Translations under genes and position numbers: made by a program
NCBI GenBank assembly: GCA_016712345.1
Contig: JADJRH010000011.1
Location: forward strand, 3,968,001-4,032,000
Origin: Polyangiaceae bacterium
GTDB taxonomy: Bacteria > Myxococcota_A > Polyangia > Polyangiales > Polyangiaceae
Reading direction: 5' to 3'
DNA: 64,000 bases
Part shown: positions 1-8,142 of the stretch, piece by piece
How positions within the stretch are numbered: position 1 is the stretch's first letter
Layout: each line of letters starts with the position of its first letter
Notes under the pieces: generated by a model
The model's database searches: none
What the model was told of the DNA's origin: nothing
The model's input: the letters and a program-made list of their open reading frames with translations, nothing else

Positions 1-967
1 CGCGTTGAGGCGGAGTGGGTGATTGCGTGGAGCGCGCCGCGATGGGGCTCAACTCATCGGTGCCATACAAGTCCGCGTATGTTGTGTACACACCACCGCA
101 CGTTGCGTTGTACGCGCACGCGGCGCACGCGGGTGACTTTGCCTGCATGCCGCGCTTCCAAAGAAGTTTGTTGACCGACGTGCCGCTCGTTTGGTGCGTG
201 CGTGTTGTGGGAGCTTCTTCGCTGACGAGGTGTTCGGCACCGGGGGCGAGACATGGTGGAAAACTCGTGAGCCGAGCCACAACGCCGGCACCATCCATTG
301 CCAAGACAGCATCGCGAATTTGCGTGCGATGAGGTCCAAGCGGAATCAAAAGATCGGGCAGGCTCGCTCGACCTTGGCCGAAAGCGCCGCTCGGTTTCAC
401 TGTGTCGAGGCCAACTTCTTCGGGCGCGAGTGAGATCATCAACTGCGCGAACTCGCCCAGCGACTCGATCAGATGGCGCGTGAGGACCGCATTGATTTTC
501 ACTCGCTGGCCGAGCGCTATCAGGCGTCGTGTTCCCGAAACGGTTTGCTCAAACGCGCCCACTGCACCGACGGACGCATCGTGCGCCGCCGCGTTTCCGC
601 CCTGGATCGAGACTTGAAACCATGTCACGCCCATTGCTGCGAGCCAGCGCGCGCCCGCTTTTGACGCCGCCATGCGTGCGTTGGTGAAGATCGTTGTGGC
701 TTGGTAACCGATGTCGTGCGCATCGCTCAGCAAGTCGCCCAGATCGCGGCGAACAGTGGGCTCGCCCCCTTGAAAAAGGGCGCGCTTTGCACCGGCATCA
801 AATGCGGTCTGCAACTGTGTTCGAATGATCTCGCGGGGAATGTGTGTGAGCGATTTGTCTTCGGCGTTGACCCAACCGGTGGTGCAAAACCCGCAGCGGT
901 TGTTGCAAACTTCGGTGACGTGGATTTCCACCTTCGGAAGTTCCACGTCGGTAGGAAACGCGCGCAT
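1..967 (-). CDS. Radical SAM/SPASM-type protein, 3' end beyond window
   Basis: A continuous reading frame starts at ATG (complement of 965-967) and stays open to base 1, giving at least 322 residues; the C-terminus lies outside the window. Residues about 15-27 read VTEVCNNRCGFC, the CX3CX2C cluster that binds the 4Fe-4S of radical SAM enzymes. It is followed by FQGGEPTVRRD, the usual GGEP segment. Near the end there is SPACAACAYNATCGG, a CX2CX5C pattern like the auxiliary cluster of SPASM/twitch domains. Such proteins modify peptides or act as sulfatase-maturase-like enzymes; the substrate cannot be told from the window. It diverges from rplS, with about 107 bp between the two starts. A GTGTACAC palindrome (84-91) lies inside the C-terminal cluster region, encoding Val-Tyr-Thr. 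Confidence 0.85.
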   Translation of the reverse strand, partial: MRAFPTDVELPKVEIHVTEVCNNRCGFCTTGWVNAEDKSLTHIPREIIRTQLQTAFDAGAKRALFQGGEPTVRRDLGDLLSDAHDIGYQATTIFTNARMAASKAGARWLAAMGVTWFQVSIQGGNAAAHDASVGAVGAFEQTVSGTRRLIALGQRVKINAVLTRHLIESLGEFAQLMISLAPEEVGLDTVKPSGAFGQGRASLPDLLIPLGPHRTQIRDAVLAMDGAGVVARLTSFPPCLAPGAEHLVSEEAPTTRTHQTSGTSVNKLLWKRGMQAKSPACAACAYNATCGGVYTTYADLYGTDELSPIAARSTQSPTPPQR

Positions 968-1009
968 TGAGCGGCTATCATCGCATGTTCGCGCCGCGTG
1001 CACGGACGA

Positions 1010-1037
1010 TTGACACGCAAGGACCGGCGTGCATAAT
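1010..1037 (+). promoter_or_regulatory. Sigma-70-type promoter of rplS
   Basis: TTGACA at 1010-1015 and CATAAT at 1032-1037 are separated by 16 bp and end 37 bp before the chosen rplS start. It is the best -35/-10 match in this divergent intergenic region. Confidence 0.6.
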
Positions 1038-1074
1038 GCCGCGCCCCTATCACCTGCGTTTTGAGGATTTTGCC

Positions 1075-1431
1075 ATGCTCTCGTCCCCTGTGATCGCCAA
1101 GCTTGAAGCCACGCAGCTTCGCGACAAGCTCCCTGAGTTCCGCGTCGGCGACACCGTTCGTGTTCACTACAAAATTATCGAGGGCGAAAAAGAGCGCGTT
1201 CAGGTCTTCCAAGGCGTTGTCCTGAAGCGACACCGCGCCGGCGTTCGCAGCTCTTTCACCGTCCGCAAAGTGAGCTTCAACGTGGGCGTTGAACGCGTCT
1301 TTTTGCTCCACAGCCCCCGCATCGAAAAGATCGAAGTTGTTTCGCGCGGCGTTGTTCGCAAAGCGCGCCTCTTCTATCTGCGCGATCTCGCCGGCAAAGC
1401 CGCTCGCGTGCGTGACGCAAAAGACGGCTGA
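1075..1431 (+). CDS. rplS: 50S ribosomal protein L19
   Basis: The 118-residue product matches bacterial L19 over its whole length: FRVGDTVRVHYKIIEGEKER, VFQGVVLKR, SSFTVRKVSFNVGVERVF and the closing KARLFYLRDLAGKAARV are hallmark segments. L19 sits at the interface of the 30S and 50S subunits. The start MLSSPVIAKL at 1075 gives the normal family length; the frame remains open upstream, which would add an atypical extension. In many bacteria rplS follows rpsP-rimM-trmD, but here the upstream neighbour is a divergent radical SAM gene, so rplS appears to be transcribed from its own promoter just upstream. Confidence 0.96.
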   Translation: MLSSPVIAKLEATQLRDKLPEFRVGDTVRVHYKIIEGEKERVQVFQGVVLKRHRAGVRSSFTVRKVSFNVGVERVFLLHSPRIEKIEVVSRGVVRKARLFYLRDLAGKAARVRDAKDG

Positions 1432-1523
1432 GCCTCGCTCCCCGCCGACTTTCACCGCTCGTCTTTCCCTCTCCGACGCCACCCGTCCATCCGCAGCCGC
1501 AGCGGTTCAGATCGGCAATGCAC

Positions 1524-1680
1524 AGCCCCTAAGTGGCTGGTGTTTTTCGTGACGAGCAGCCCCGATCACGCGTCCGAGCGAGAACCGGAGCGGAACATAC
1601 GCTGCGTATTTGAGCACCGGAAGCGCAGCGAGGACGCGTCAGCGGGGCGCGCAGTAGAAAAACACCAGTCACCTGGGCGC
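1524..1680. repeat. Long imperfect palindrome (~150 bp)
   Basis: Two arms of about 70 bp fold on a centre at about 1603. The outer parts are exact (CTGGTGTTTTTC at 1537-1548 against GAAAAACACCAG at 1657-1668), ACGCGTCC recurs in both arms, and the centre is a perfect 13-bp palindrome at 1597-1609. It fills most of the gap between rplS and the FHA gene. No open frame inside is credible. It could be a miniature transposable element or a transcribed structured RNA; the sequence does not say which. Confidence 0.7.
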
Positions 1681-1759
1681 ATCTTCTTGATCCGACATCG
1701 TTGGGTGAGGGTATGCTCGGCCGCGCGGCGCTTCGGCCCCGCAACTGCGAGAGGAACCA

Positions 1760-3217
1760 ATGCTCTGCACTCGATGCGGCGCGCCTGTCACGCCCGCTGA
1801 CAAGTTCTGCCCTGTATGCGCAACCCCGCTGAATGCCGGCGGCCCAGTTCCTCCCCCACCGCCGCCGCTGGGTGGCCCACCGGGGTTCGGTCCGCCGCCT
1901 CCGGTTCCGGGTTACGGACCTCCCGACGCCGGGGGCTTTGGGCCTCCGCCTCCGCCGCCGGGCTTTGGACCGCCTCCGCCGCCGCCTGCGCCCGGGTTTG
2001 GTCCGCCACCACCGCCACCCGGTTTCGGACCTCCTGATCCTGGTGGGTTTGGACCGCCGCCTCCAGCGCCCGGCTTTGGACCGCCGCCTCCGGCGCCGGG
2101 ATATGGGCCTCCGCCGCCTCCTCCGGGCTTTGGGCCGCCCGATCCGGGTGGGTTCGGACCGCCTCCGCCCGCTCCCGGCTTTGGTCCGCCTCCGCCGCCG
2201 CCGGCGCCGGGATTTGGGCCTCCCGATCAAGGTGGGTTTGGGCCACCACCTCCGGCACCCGGCTTCGGGCCGCCGCCGGATCAAGGTGGGTTTGGACCAC
2301 CGCCTCCAGCGCCGGGCTTTGGGCCGCCGCCCCCTGCACCGGGCTTTGGGCCGCCGGATCAGGGCGGGTTTGGACCTCCTCCGCCCATGCCGGGCTTTGG
2401 CCCGCCGCCCCCCGACCCGGGTGGATTCGGACCACCGCCGCCCGCTCCCGGTGGATTTGGGCCACCACCGCCGCCGCCCGGAGGATTCGGTCCTCCGCCC
2501 GGTTTTGGCGATTCATCGGGCGCGTATCCGCCACCTCCGCCGCCGGCACCGGGTGGGTTTGGACCACCCCCGCCCCCGCCCGCTCCCGGTGGATTTGGGC
2601 CACCTCCGCCGGCACCGGGCGGATTCGGTCCACCCCCGCCGCCGCCCGCTCCCGGTGGATTTGGAGCACCCCCGCCCCCGCCCGCTCCCGGTGGATTTGG
2701 AGCACCCCCGCCCCCGCCGGGCGGCTTCGCAGGCGGCACCGCCGACCAATTCGGGGCAACCGCGTGGGCTCCACCCGGCGGTGGATTTCCGCCGCCTCCG
2801 CCGGAACCTCCCGCTCCGCCGCCGCCTCCACCGCCTCCCGCACCACAGCAGGCGTACCCTGCGGCCCCGGCTCCGGGCGGTGAAACTCGGCGCACTTTGG
2901 CGGGATTTTTGGTCAGTTTTCAAGATGACCCGCTCGGCAAATATTGGCCGTTGTGGCATGGGCAAAACACAGTCGGACGCGCCGACACCGGCCAAAAAAT
3001 GGACATACCAGTTGGGCACGGAACAACGTCCACGCGCCACGCGATTATCGAATGCGATAGCAATCGCGTGACCCTTTCGGACCTCGGTTCAACAAACGGC
3101 ACTTTCCTCAACGAGGAAGCAATCGGCTACCAAGGGCGCCGTGATGTGCGCGACGGCGATCGAATCCGCTTCGGCGGCTACACCGTGCTGGTCATTTATG
3201 TGGCGGGTCGATTCTGA
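1760..3217 (+). CDS. Zinc-ribbon / proline-rich repeat / FHA domain protein
   Basis: This 485-residue protein has three parts. Residues 1-25 form a zinc ribbon with two CX2C knuckles (CTRCG and CPVCA). Residues about 30-365 are a low-complexity array of GFGPPPPxP units. Residues about 375-485 form an FHA domain with GRADTG, STRHAII and LGSTNGTFLN, the residues that bind phosphothreonine. It begins at ATG 1760 shortly after the palindrome. FHA proteins read out Ser/Thr kinase signalling; the next two genes on the same strand encode a second FHA protein and a PP2C phosphatase, so the three probably act in one phospho-signalling circuit. The proline array may act as a long flexible spacer. Target and kinase are unknown; the only complete kinase in the window is near 35 kb. 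Confidence 0.85.
   Translation: MLCTRCGAPVTPADKFCPVCATPLNAGGPVPPPPPPLGGPPGFGPPPPVPGYGPPDAGGFGPPPPPPGFGPPPPPPAPGFGPPPPPPGFGPPDPGGFGPPPPAPGFGPPPPAPGYGPPPPPPGFGPPDPGGFGPPPPAPGFGPPPPPPAPGFGPPDQGGFGPPPPAPGFGPPPDQGGFGPPPPAPGFGPPPPAPGFGPPDQGGFGPPPPMPGFGPPPPDPGGFGPPPPAPGGFGPPPPPPGGFGPPPGFGDSSGAYPPPPPPAPGGFGPPPPPPAPGGFGPPPPAPGGFGPPPPPPAPGGFGAPPPPPAPGGFGAPPPPPGGFAGGTADQFGATAWAPPGGGFPPPPPEPPAPPPPPPPPAPQQAYPAAPAPGGETRRTLAGFLVSFQDDPLGKYWPLWHGQNTVGRADTGQKMDIPVGHGTTSTRHAIIECDSNRVTLSDLGSTNGTFLNEEAIGYQGRRDVRDGDRIRFGGYTVLVIYVAGRF
1848..2850 (+). repeat. Coding GFGPPPP tandem repeat array
   Basis: About 1 kb of near-tandem units encodes Gly-Phe-Gly-Pro(n) with variable Ala/Asp-Pro-Gly joints. It lies within the FHA gene and should be prone to length change by slippage. 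It also produces long artefactual open frames on the other strand and in other frames. Confidence 0.85.
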
Positions 3218-3346
3218 CGCAGAATCGCGCTCAAACGGGAGCACTTCATTCCTCCTGCTCCCCGCATCGCCCCACCCCGCGAAGCGCACTCGCAAGGGCG
3301 CGTGGTCGCACGTTCTGGAGAATGGTTGATGATGGTTCAAACTAAC

Positions 3347-5533
3347 ATGTGTACACCCCGTCGTTTCCGAGGGCGATCACAGGGAAAGCTTCAGGCGAGG
3401 AGCGTTCACGCGCTTTTCGTGGCCCTGGCGGCGATGGTTGTTGCTCTGTGGGGCGGCGTGGCAAACGCCGCGCCCGAGGCGCGCATTCTCCGGATCGATC
3501 CGCGCGCGGCGAAAGTCGACGACGCGCCCATTCTCACAACCGTCGTTGAGGTTGTGCAGAACAAGCGGCTGAGCGAGCTTGAAGCGCCGTGCGCAACGCT
3601 CATCGGCGACTCGCATTACAGCTGCGTTGCCGACGCGCTTGAAAAGCCCGGAGCGCTGTATTCGTCGTTCGACTTCCCCGACAAGAACGCGCTCTTCGCC
3701 GTCAAAGTCGATGGACAAGATTTTCCAATTTCGTTTGAGTCGAAGATTCGGTGGTCCGACGCAGCAGCGCAAAATCAGCCCGGTGTGGGCACCGCTTGGC
3801 TCATCGTTGTGGATGCCGCATCCACAATGGGTTCGCGGTTTGACGAGGCCAAAGCCGTAGCCGCCGCATTCGTCAACGCGATGGGTCCGCAGGACATCGT
3901 CGACGTGGTGTTCTTCAACGACAAGGCCGTTGTGCTCGACTCCAAATGGACGGCGTCGAAACAGCAGGCCGCAAACTTCATCAACAGCGCGGCCGGCACA
4001 TACCCAACACAGGGTCGCACCCGCATGTTGAACCGCATCATTCGCAATGCGGTCACAGACAGCTTCAACGAACTCGGCAACGCGGGCGTCAACGTCAAAG
4101 AACCCATGCATCAGGCGCTCGTTGTGCTCTCGAACGGCGCCGCGGGCACCGACCCAGAGTCCACTTCCGCGGGTGCAAATATCCTCAAAGGGTACATCAC
4201 AAAAGGTCGCTTCCCCGAAGACAACACAGCGCGCCCCAAAATGCCGGTGCCGGTGATCTCGATCTGGTTCCCGTCGAAGGCGATGGAAGAGTTCGCCCAG
4301 AACTCGCGCGAGTTCATGGAGGCCCTGGCGAACCCCGAGATCGGCGGCTTCTTCAGCATCGTCCTCGATAAGCAAGCCAACCGCGCTGCCAACATTGTGA
4401 ACAGTGTACGCACGCGCTTCGGCAAAATGCACATTGTGAAGTGGCGTGCCGCGTGCGTGGCGCCCACGGTGACGCAAACGTTCACGCTCAACTTCATCAA
4501 CACCAACCCTCAGATCGCGGGCGACAACTCATTCGCCGACGTTCCCGTTGGGATCGATCCAACCACTTGGCCGCTCGATATTGACCGCGACACCACCGAG
4601 AAAAACGCCAAAAAAGAACCGATTTTCCCGGGCGGCAAAGTGCGCGTCTACGGCAACTTCTGTTGGGGTGGCAACGCGCAGCGAGCCGAGTTGTACATGG
4701 TGCCGTCAAACCAACCGGCACCGACAACACTTCAAGGCGGCAGTCTCGAAGACATCAAGAAAGCGCAGCGCAACCTCATCGAGAGCGGCATGCGCGGCAA
4801 AGCAGCCAGCGCGAGTGACACGTTTGCGGAGTTTGAAATTCCCGACAGCGAAAAGTGGCTCGCTGGCAAGGGCGACGGGATGAGCGGGCGCCTCGTCATC
4901 TACGACAACGGTGCCAAACGTGCATCCCCGATCACGCAGGACAAGATCCTCACGCTCAAGGCGAAGGCAGCACCACCGCCGTACCTACTCATCGGCGGCG
5001 GCGTGTTCGGCGGCGTAGTGATCCTCCTGCTCGTTGTTGCGATCTTCCGCGGAGGCGGCCGACGCGGTCGAGGTGGATCCGGCGGTCAGGCACCCAAACC
5101 GATCATGGCGGGCGGGCCCCCCGCCCCGGTGATGGCGGCACCTCCTATGTACGGCTCGCCGATGGGCGGGCCAATGGCGGGTCCGCCTCCCGACATGGGC
5201 TTCGGAGGAGGCGGAGGTTTCGGTCCACCTCCGGGCGCGGCCTCGCGCGCGGTGCTCACTGGCGGAGCCGGGATCTTTACCGTTCAAACGGGCACCGAAA
5301 TGCGCGCTGGGCGCGACGGCGCTGTCTGTCAATTGCTTCTCGCCGAGCCGCGTGTGTCGGGTACACATGCAACGCTCAAGGTTGAAGGCGGGCAACTGCT
5401 GGTGCGCGACGAAAACTCCAACAATGGCACCTTCGTCAATGGTCAGCGCATTCCCGCTATGGTTTGGACAGCGGTGCCGCCGGGCGCCGCGCTCAGGTTT
5501 GGCCCGGCAGAGTTCTCCGTTCGCCTTGAATAG
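3347..5533 (+). CDS. Secreted/membrane VWA domain protein with C-terminal FHA domain
   Basis: The chosen ATG at 3347 gives a clear signal peptide: basic start (CTPRRFRGR), hydrophobic ALFVALAAMVVALW, and an Ala-x-Ala site before APEARIL. The frame is open a little upstream, but that would bury the signal. Residues about 145-340 form a von Willebrand A domain whose metal site reads DAAST instead of the usual DxSxS, so metal binding may be altered. A transmembrane helix (about residues 545-567, YLLIGGGVFGGVVILLLVV) is followed by RGGGRRGRGG, a Gly/Pro/Met linker and an FHA domain (about 650-728; AGRDGAVCQ, SGTHATL, NSNNGTFVNG). The topology puts VWA outside and FHA in the cytoplasm, so it could pass phospho-signals across the inner membrane. 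It ends 6 bp before the PP2C gene. Confidence 0.85.
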   Translation: MCTPRRFRGRSQGKLQARSVHALFVALAAMVVALWGGVANAAPEARILRIDPRAAKVDDAPILTTVVEVVQNKRLSELEAPCATLIGDSHYSCVADALEKPGALYSSFDFPDKNALFAVKVDGQDFPISFESKIRWSDAAAQNQPGVGTAWLIVVDAASTMGSRFDEAKAVAAAFVNAMGPQDIVDVVFFNDKAVVLDSKWTASKQQAANFINSAAGTYPTQGRTRMLNRIIRNAVTDSFNELGNAGVNVKEPMHQALVVLSNGAAGTDPESTSAGANILKGYITKGRFPEDNTARPKMPVPVISIWFPSKAMEEFAQNSREFMEALANPEIGGFFSIVLDKQANRAANIVNSVRTRFGKMHIVKWRAACVAPTVTQTFTLNFINTNPQIAGDNSFADVPVGIDPTTWPLDIDRDTTEKNAKKEPIFPGGKVRVYGNFCWGGNAQRAELYMVPSNQPAPTTLQGGSLEDIKKAQRNLIESGMRGKAASASDTFAEFEIPDSEKWLAGKGDGMSGRLVIYDNGAKRASPITQDKILTLKAKAAPPPYLLIGGGVFGGVVILLLVVAIFRGGGRRGRGGSGGQAPKPIMAGGPPAPVMAAPPMYGSPMGGPMAGPPPDMGFGGGGGFGPPPGAASRAVLTGGAGIFTVQTGTEMRAGRDGAVCQLLLAEPRVSGTHATLKVEGGQLLVRDENSNNGTFVNGQRIPAMVWTAVPPGAALRFGPAEFSVRLE

Positions 5534-5539
5534 CCTTCA

Positions 5540-7021
5540 ATGACCAACGCTCCGTCGTCCGCGGTTCGTGTCCGGATTGACTTTGCTCAGGCGAGCGATC
5601 CGGGCCGCGATCCCAACAAACAGGTGAACGAAGACTCGTGCGGCTATGTCGAAACGAAGTTTGGGCATCTGCTTGTTCTATGTGACGGCATGGGTGGGCA
5701 CTACGGAGGCAAAGAGGCAAGTCGCACCGCAATTACGACCATCTTTGAAATGATGGAACGCGCGCAACCGTCGACCGCGCCTGCGGTCGCGTTGAAAGCC
5801 GCCATCGAAGAAGCGGGGCGCCGTGTGTACCTTCTCGGCGGGCCGCCTGAAAACCGAACGCGACCGGGCTCAACCGTCGTTTCGCTCCTTCTTCACGACG
5901 GCGGGATGGACGTCGCGCACGTCGGCGACAGCCGCGGCTACATCATCCGCGCGAACCAGATCTACCCGCTCACGCGCGATCACTCGATGGTGCAGGCGAT
6001 GATCGACGCGGGCATGCTCACCGAGCAGCAGGCAATCGGTCACCCCGACGCAAACAAGATCACGCGCGCACTCGGTATGAAACCCGAGGTTGAAGTGGAG
6101 GTGCGCCCCGAGCCCATGGACCTGTTCGCGGGGGACATCGTGCTCCTGTCGAGCGACGGCCTCACCGATCTCGCGTTAGCGCACGACATTCTCGGCGCGA
6201 CTCGCCAGGCGCTTGCGTCCGGCACCGTCGAAAACGCTTGCAAGACGCTGATCGACCTGGCCAACAACCGCGGCGGGCACGACAACATCACCGTGCAGAT
6301 GGCGCGCGTAGCGGAGGTGCCCCCCAAAGCGCGCGCGACCATTCCGCAAGCACCCACTGCGGCCGAATCTCAACCCAACTCGGCGCAACAACGTCCACAG
6401 GAAACGTATCCAATGACGGCGCCGGATCAGTCGCGGGGTGGCTACGCGACGCCGCCGGCCGCGCCGTCGCCCGCCGGTCTGCAGGCACCGTCGGCGCAGC
6501 AGTGGGCTCCGGTTCCGCCAACCGCAACAGACATCCCAGGGCACGTGCGTGCGGCTGCCGGCGCGGGACCAACGGTGTCCGATCAACCCAGCTCAGCCGC
6601 TCAACCGTGGAGCGGAGGCGCGTATCAAAATCCGGGAGGCGCCCAGCCCGGCTTGGCCGCGTACCGCATAGATGCGTCGGGGCCTGCATCGCTCCCTCTG
6701 CCGCCGCCCGCGTTTTCACCGCCCGCGCCAACCGTCGGGCCCACCCAGGGGCCGCAGACGGCGCCGCCGATGACGCCGCCAATGGGGCCGGCGGCGGCGG
6801 GTTTCGCCAATCCTCAGCCCGCGGCGGCGCCCAACAACCGAGCCGTTCAGGTTTCGCCGCCCGCCGCAAGTTTCAATCCCCCGTCCACTTCGTTGGGTGG
6901 GTACGGGACCGTTCCGCCCACGCCCGCGCGCGGCGGAGTTGTGTTCGTGATCATCGGGATGTCGGTGGTCATCGCCATCTTGGTGATCGTGCTCTTGTGG
7001 GCTCTGTTCGCTCGCGGCTAG
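5540..7021 (+). CDS. PP2C-family Ser/Thr protein phosphatase with C-terminal membrane anchor
   Basis: Residues 1-255 form a PP2C (PPM) catalytic domain with the metal-binding motifs in order: NEDSCG, CDGMGGHYGG, HVGDSRGYI, SSDGLTDL and GGHDNITV. Residues about 255-465 are a Pro/Ala/Gln-rich linker, and a single transmembrane helix (VVFVIIGMSVVIAILVIVLLW) ends the 493-residue protein, giving a tail-anchored cytoplasmic phosphatase. It follows the VWA/FHA gene by 6 bp and is almost certainly cotranscribed; it would reverse phosphorylation read by the two FHA proteins. Its TAG stop is part of the CTAG that opens the structured repeat immediately downstream. Confidence 0.93.
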   Translation: MTNAPSSAVRVRIDFAQASDPGRDPNKQVNEDSCGYVETKFGHLLVLCDGMGGHYGGKEASRTAITTIFEMMERAQPSTAPAVALKAAIEEAGRRVYLLGGPPENRTRPGSTVVSLLLHDGGMDVAHVGDSRGYIIRANQIYPLTRDHSMVQAMIDAGMLTEQQAIGHPDANKITRALGMKPEVEVEVRPEPMDLFAGDIVLLSSDGLTDLALAHDILGATRQALASGTVENACKTLIDLANNRGGHDNITVQMARVAEVPPKARATIPQAPTAAESQPNSAQQRPQETYPMTAPDQSRGGYATPPAAPSPAGLQAPSAQQWAPVPPTATDIPGHVRAAAGAGPTVSDQPSSAAQPWSGGAYQNPGGAQPGLAAYRIDASGPASLPLPPPAFSPPAPTVGPTQGPQTAPPMTPPMGPAAAGFANPQPAAAPNNRAVQVSPPAASFNPPSTSLGGYGTVPPTPARGGVVFVIIGMSVVIAILVIVLLWALFARG

Positions 7022-7195
7022 TGCCGCGTGTCAAAAGTCCTGCCGGACTTTTGTCGCCGCTGGCGCGGCGTGCTTCGCGCACGCGGCACTATCTTTTGTC
7101 CCATGGGGCTCCGCCCCATCCCCCCCGCGCTTGCGCGCGGCTAGTTCCGCACGAAGAAGTGGAACCCGGGCCAAACTTCTGAATGGCGGAACTAG
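7018..7195. repeat. CTAG-delimited modular structured repeat, copy 1
   Basis: Two modules are bounded by CTAG at 7018-7021, 7141-7144 and 7192-7195. Module 1 opens with an 11-bp outer stem (AGTGCCGCGTG at 7020-7030 against CACGCGGCACT at 7080-7090) enclosing a 9-bp hairpin (7032-7053, loop TGCC) and a 6-bp hairpin (7055-7070), a cloverleaf-like layout. It continues with ATGGGGC/GCCCCAT and CCGCGC/GCGCGG hairpins. Module 2 is a shorter inverted repeat with AGTTCCGC/GCGGAACT ends. Both modules recur at 44.6-44.95 kb with small changes. No protein is encoded. Confidence 0.85.
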
Positions 7196-7231
7196 AGCAC
7201 CGAATGGAGCGCGGCGCCGGATCGAAAGCGC

Positions 7232-7259
7232 TTGACCTGAGCGTTGACACGTGTACCCT
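7232..7259 (+). promoter_or_regulatory. Candidate sigma-70 promoter for the small basic gene
   Basis: TTGACC (7232-7237) and TACCCT (7254-7259) are 16 bp apart and 29 bp upstream of the ATG at 7289. The -10 match is weak, and TTGACA at 7244-7249 is an alternative -35. Confidence 0.35.
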
Positions 7260-7288
7260 GCGCGCCCCTTCAGAGGAACAAGTTCGTC

Positions 7289-7471
7289 ATGGCCAACACG
7301 CCCAAGTGGAATATCCGTCTCCGTCACGAATGGCTCCAATCGCCCCTCAAGAAAAAGCGCCTAAAGCGCTGTGAAAAAGCCCGCTTGGGCATGCTTGAAA
7401 CCGAAGCGCGCCGCGCGGCAAAAGCAGCTCGCAAAGCCAAAAACGCAGAAAACGCCGCTGCGAAAGACTGA
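7289..7471 (+). CDS. Small highly basic protein (60 aa), unknown
   Basis: The ORF from ATG 7289 encodes 60 residues that are unusually rich in Lys, Arg and Ala: WNIRLRHEWLQSPLKKKR, then a C-terminal helix of the type EARRAAKAARKAKNAENAAAK. An AGAGGA purine stretch lies 12 nt upstream of the ATG. It ends 2 bp before the GTG of the GST gene, so the two may be cotranscribed. No family was recognised. The composition suggests a nucleic-acid- or ribosome-associated peptide, but this rests on charge alone. A TTG further upstream in frame could extend it by 15 residues. Confidence 0.6.
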   Translation: MANTPKWNIRLRHEWLQSPLKKKRLKRCEKARLGMLETEARRAAKAARKAKNAENAAAKD

Positions 7472-7473
7472 GC

Positions 7474-8109
7474 GTGCCTTCGCTCGTTCTCTACGTCGGC
7501 AACAAAAACCTGTCCTCGTGGTCACTGCGGCCGTACCTCGCGCTCGCGCACATCGGCGTTCCATTTGATCATGTCGTGATCGCGCTCGACACGCCGAGCA
7601 CCGCTCAGCAAATTGCAGCCGTTTCACCGAGTGGACGTGTACCCGCACTCCACGATGGCAATCTCATCGTTTGGGATTCGTACGCCATCTGCGAGTACCT
7701 GGCCGAACGATTTCCGGCCGCAAAGCTGTGGCCGGAGGACGCCGAGACGCGCGCCACAGCTCGAAGTGTTTCAGCCGAAATGCACTCCGGATTTGCCGAT
7801 CTGCGTCGCGAGCTGCCAATGAACATCACGGCGCGCACACACGTGCAGCCAAGCGTCGGCGCCGCGCGCGATGTTCGCCGCATCCTTCGAATTTGGAGCG
7901 ATTGTCGCGCTCAGTTCGCCGCTTCCGGGCCGTTCTTGTTTGGAACATTCAGCATCGCCGACGCGATGTTTGCACCCGTCGTAACGCGCTTCGTTACCTA
8001 CCAACTGGAAGTCGACGGCATCGCGCAGCAATACATGGACGCCGTGCTGGCGATGCCCGCGATGCGTGAATGGATCGCCAACGCCGCAGCCGAAACAAGC
8101 GCTCGCTAA
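7474..8109 (+). CDS. Glutathione S-transferase family protein
   Basis: The 211-residue protein starts at GTG 7474. The N-terminal thioredoxin-like half reads LYVGNKNLSSWSLRPYLAL, with the Ser-rich active-site region seen in zeta/maleylacetoacetate-isomerase-like GSTs, followed by SGRVPALHDGNLIVWDSYAI, the cis-Pro and glutathione gamma-glutamyl-binding segment. The all-helical C-terminal half contains FLFGTFSIADAMFAPVV, the conserved N-capping-box region. The usual role is glutathione conjugation, isomerisation or peroxide reduction; the substrate is unknown. It follows the small basic gene directly and converges with the large gene ending at 8143. Confidence 0.9.
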   Translation: MPSLVLYVGNKNLSSWSLRPYLALAHIGVPFDHVVIALDTPSTAQQIAAVSPSGRVPALHDGNLIVWDSYAICEYLAERFPAAKLWPEDAETRATARSVSAEMHSGFADLRRELPMNITARTHVQPSVGAARDVRRILRIWSDCRAQFAASGPFLFGTFSIADAMFAPVVTRFVTYQLEVDGIAQQYMDAVLAMPAMREWIANAAAETSAR

Positions 8110-8142
8110 ACGCGCATCAGCAACGAATGAGCGTCGCTCGGG

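Noticed and set aside
727..1482. A 251-residue minus-strand frame across rplS.
   Set aside because: It is antisense to a clear ribosomal protein and overlaps the radical SAM gene in another frame.
1788..3071. Several long open frames in other frames of the GFGPPPP array.
   Set aside because: They result from the repetitive Gly/Pro codons; only the frame with the zinc ribbon and FHA domain makes a protein of known folds.
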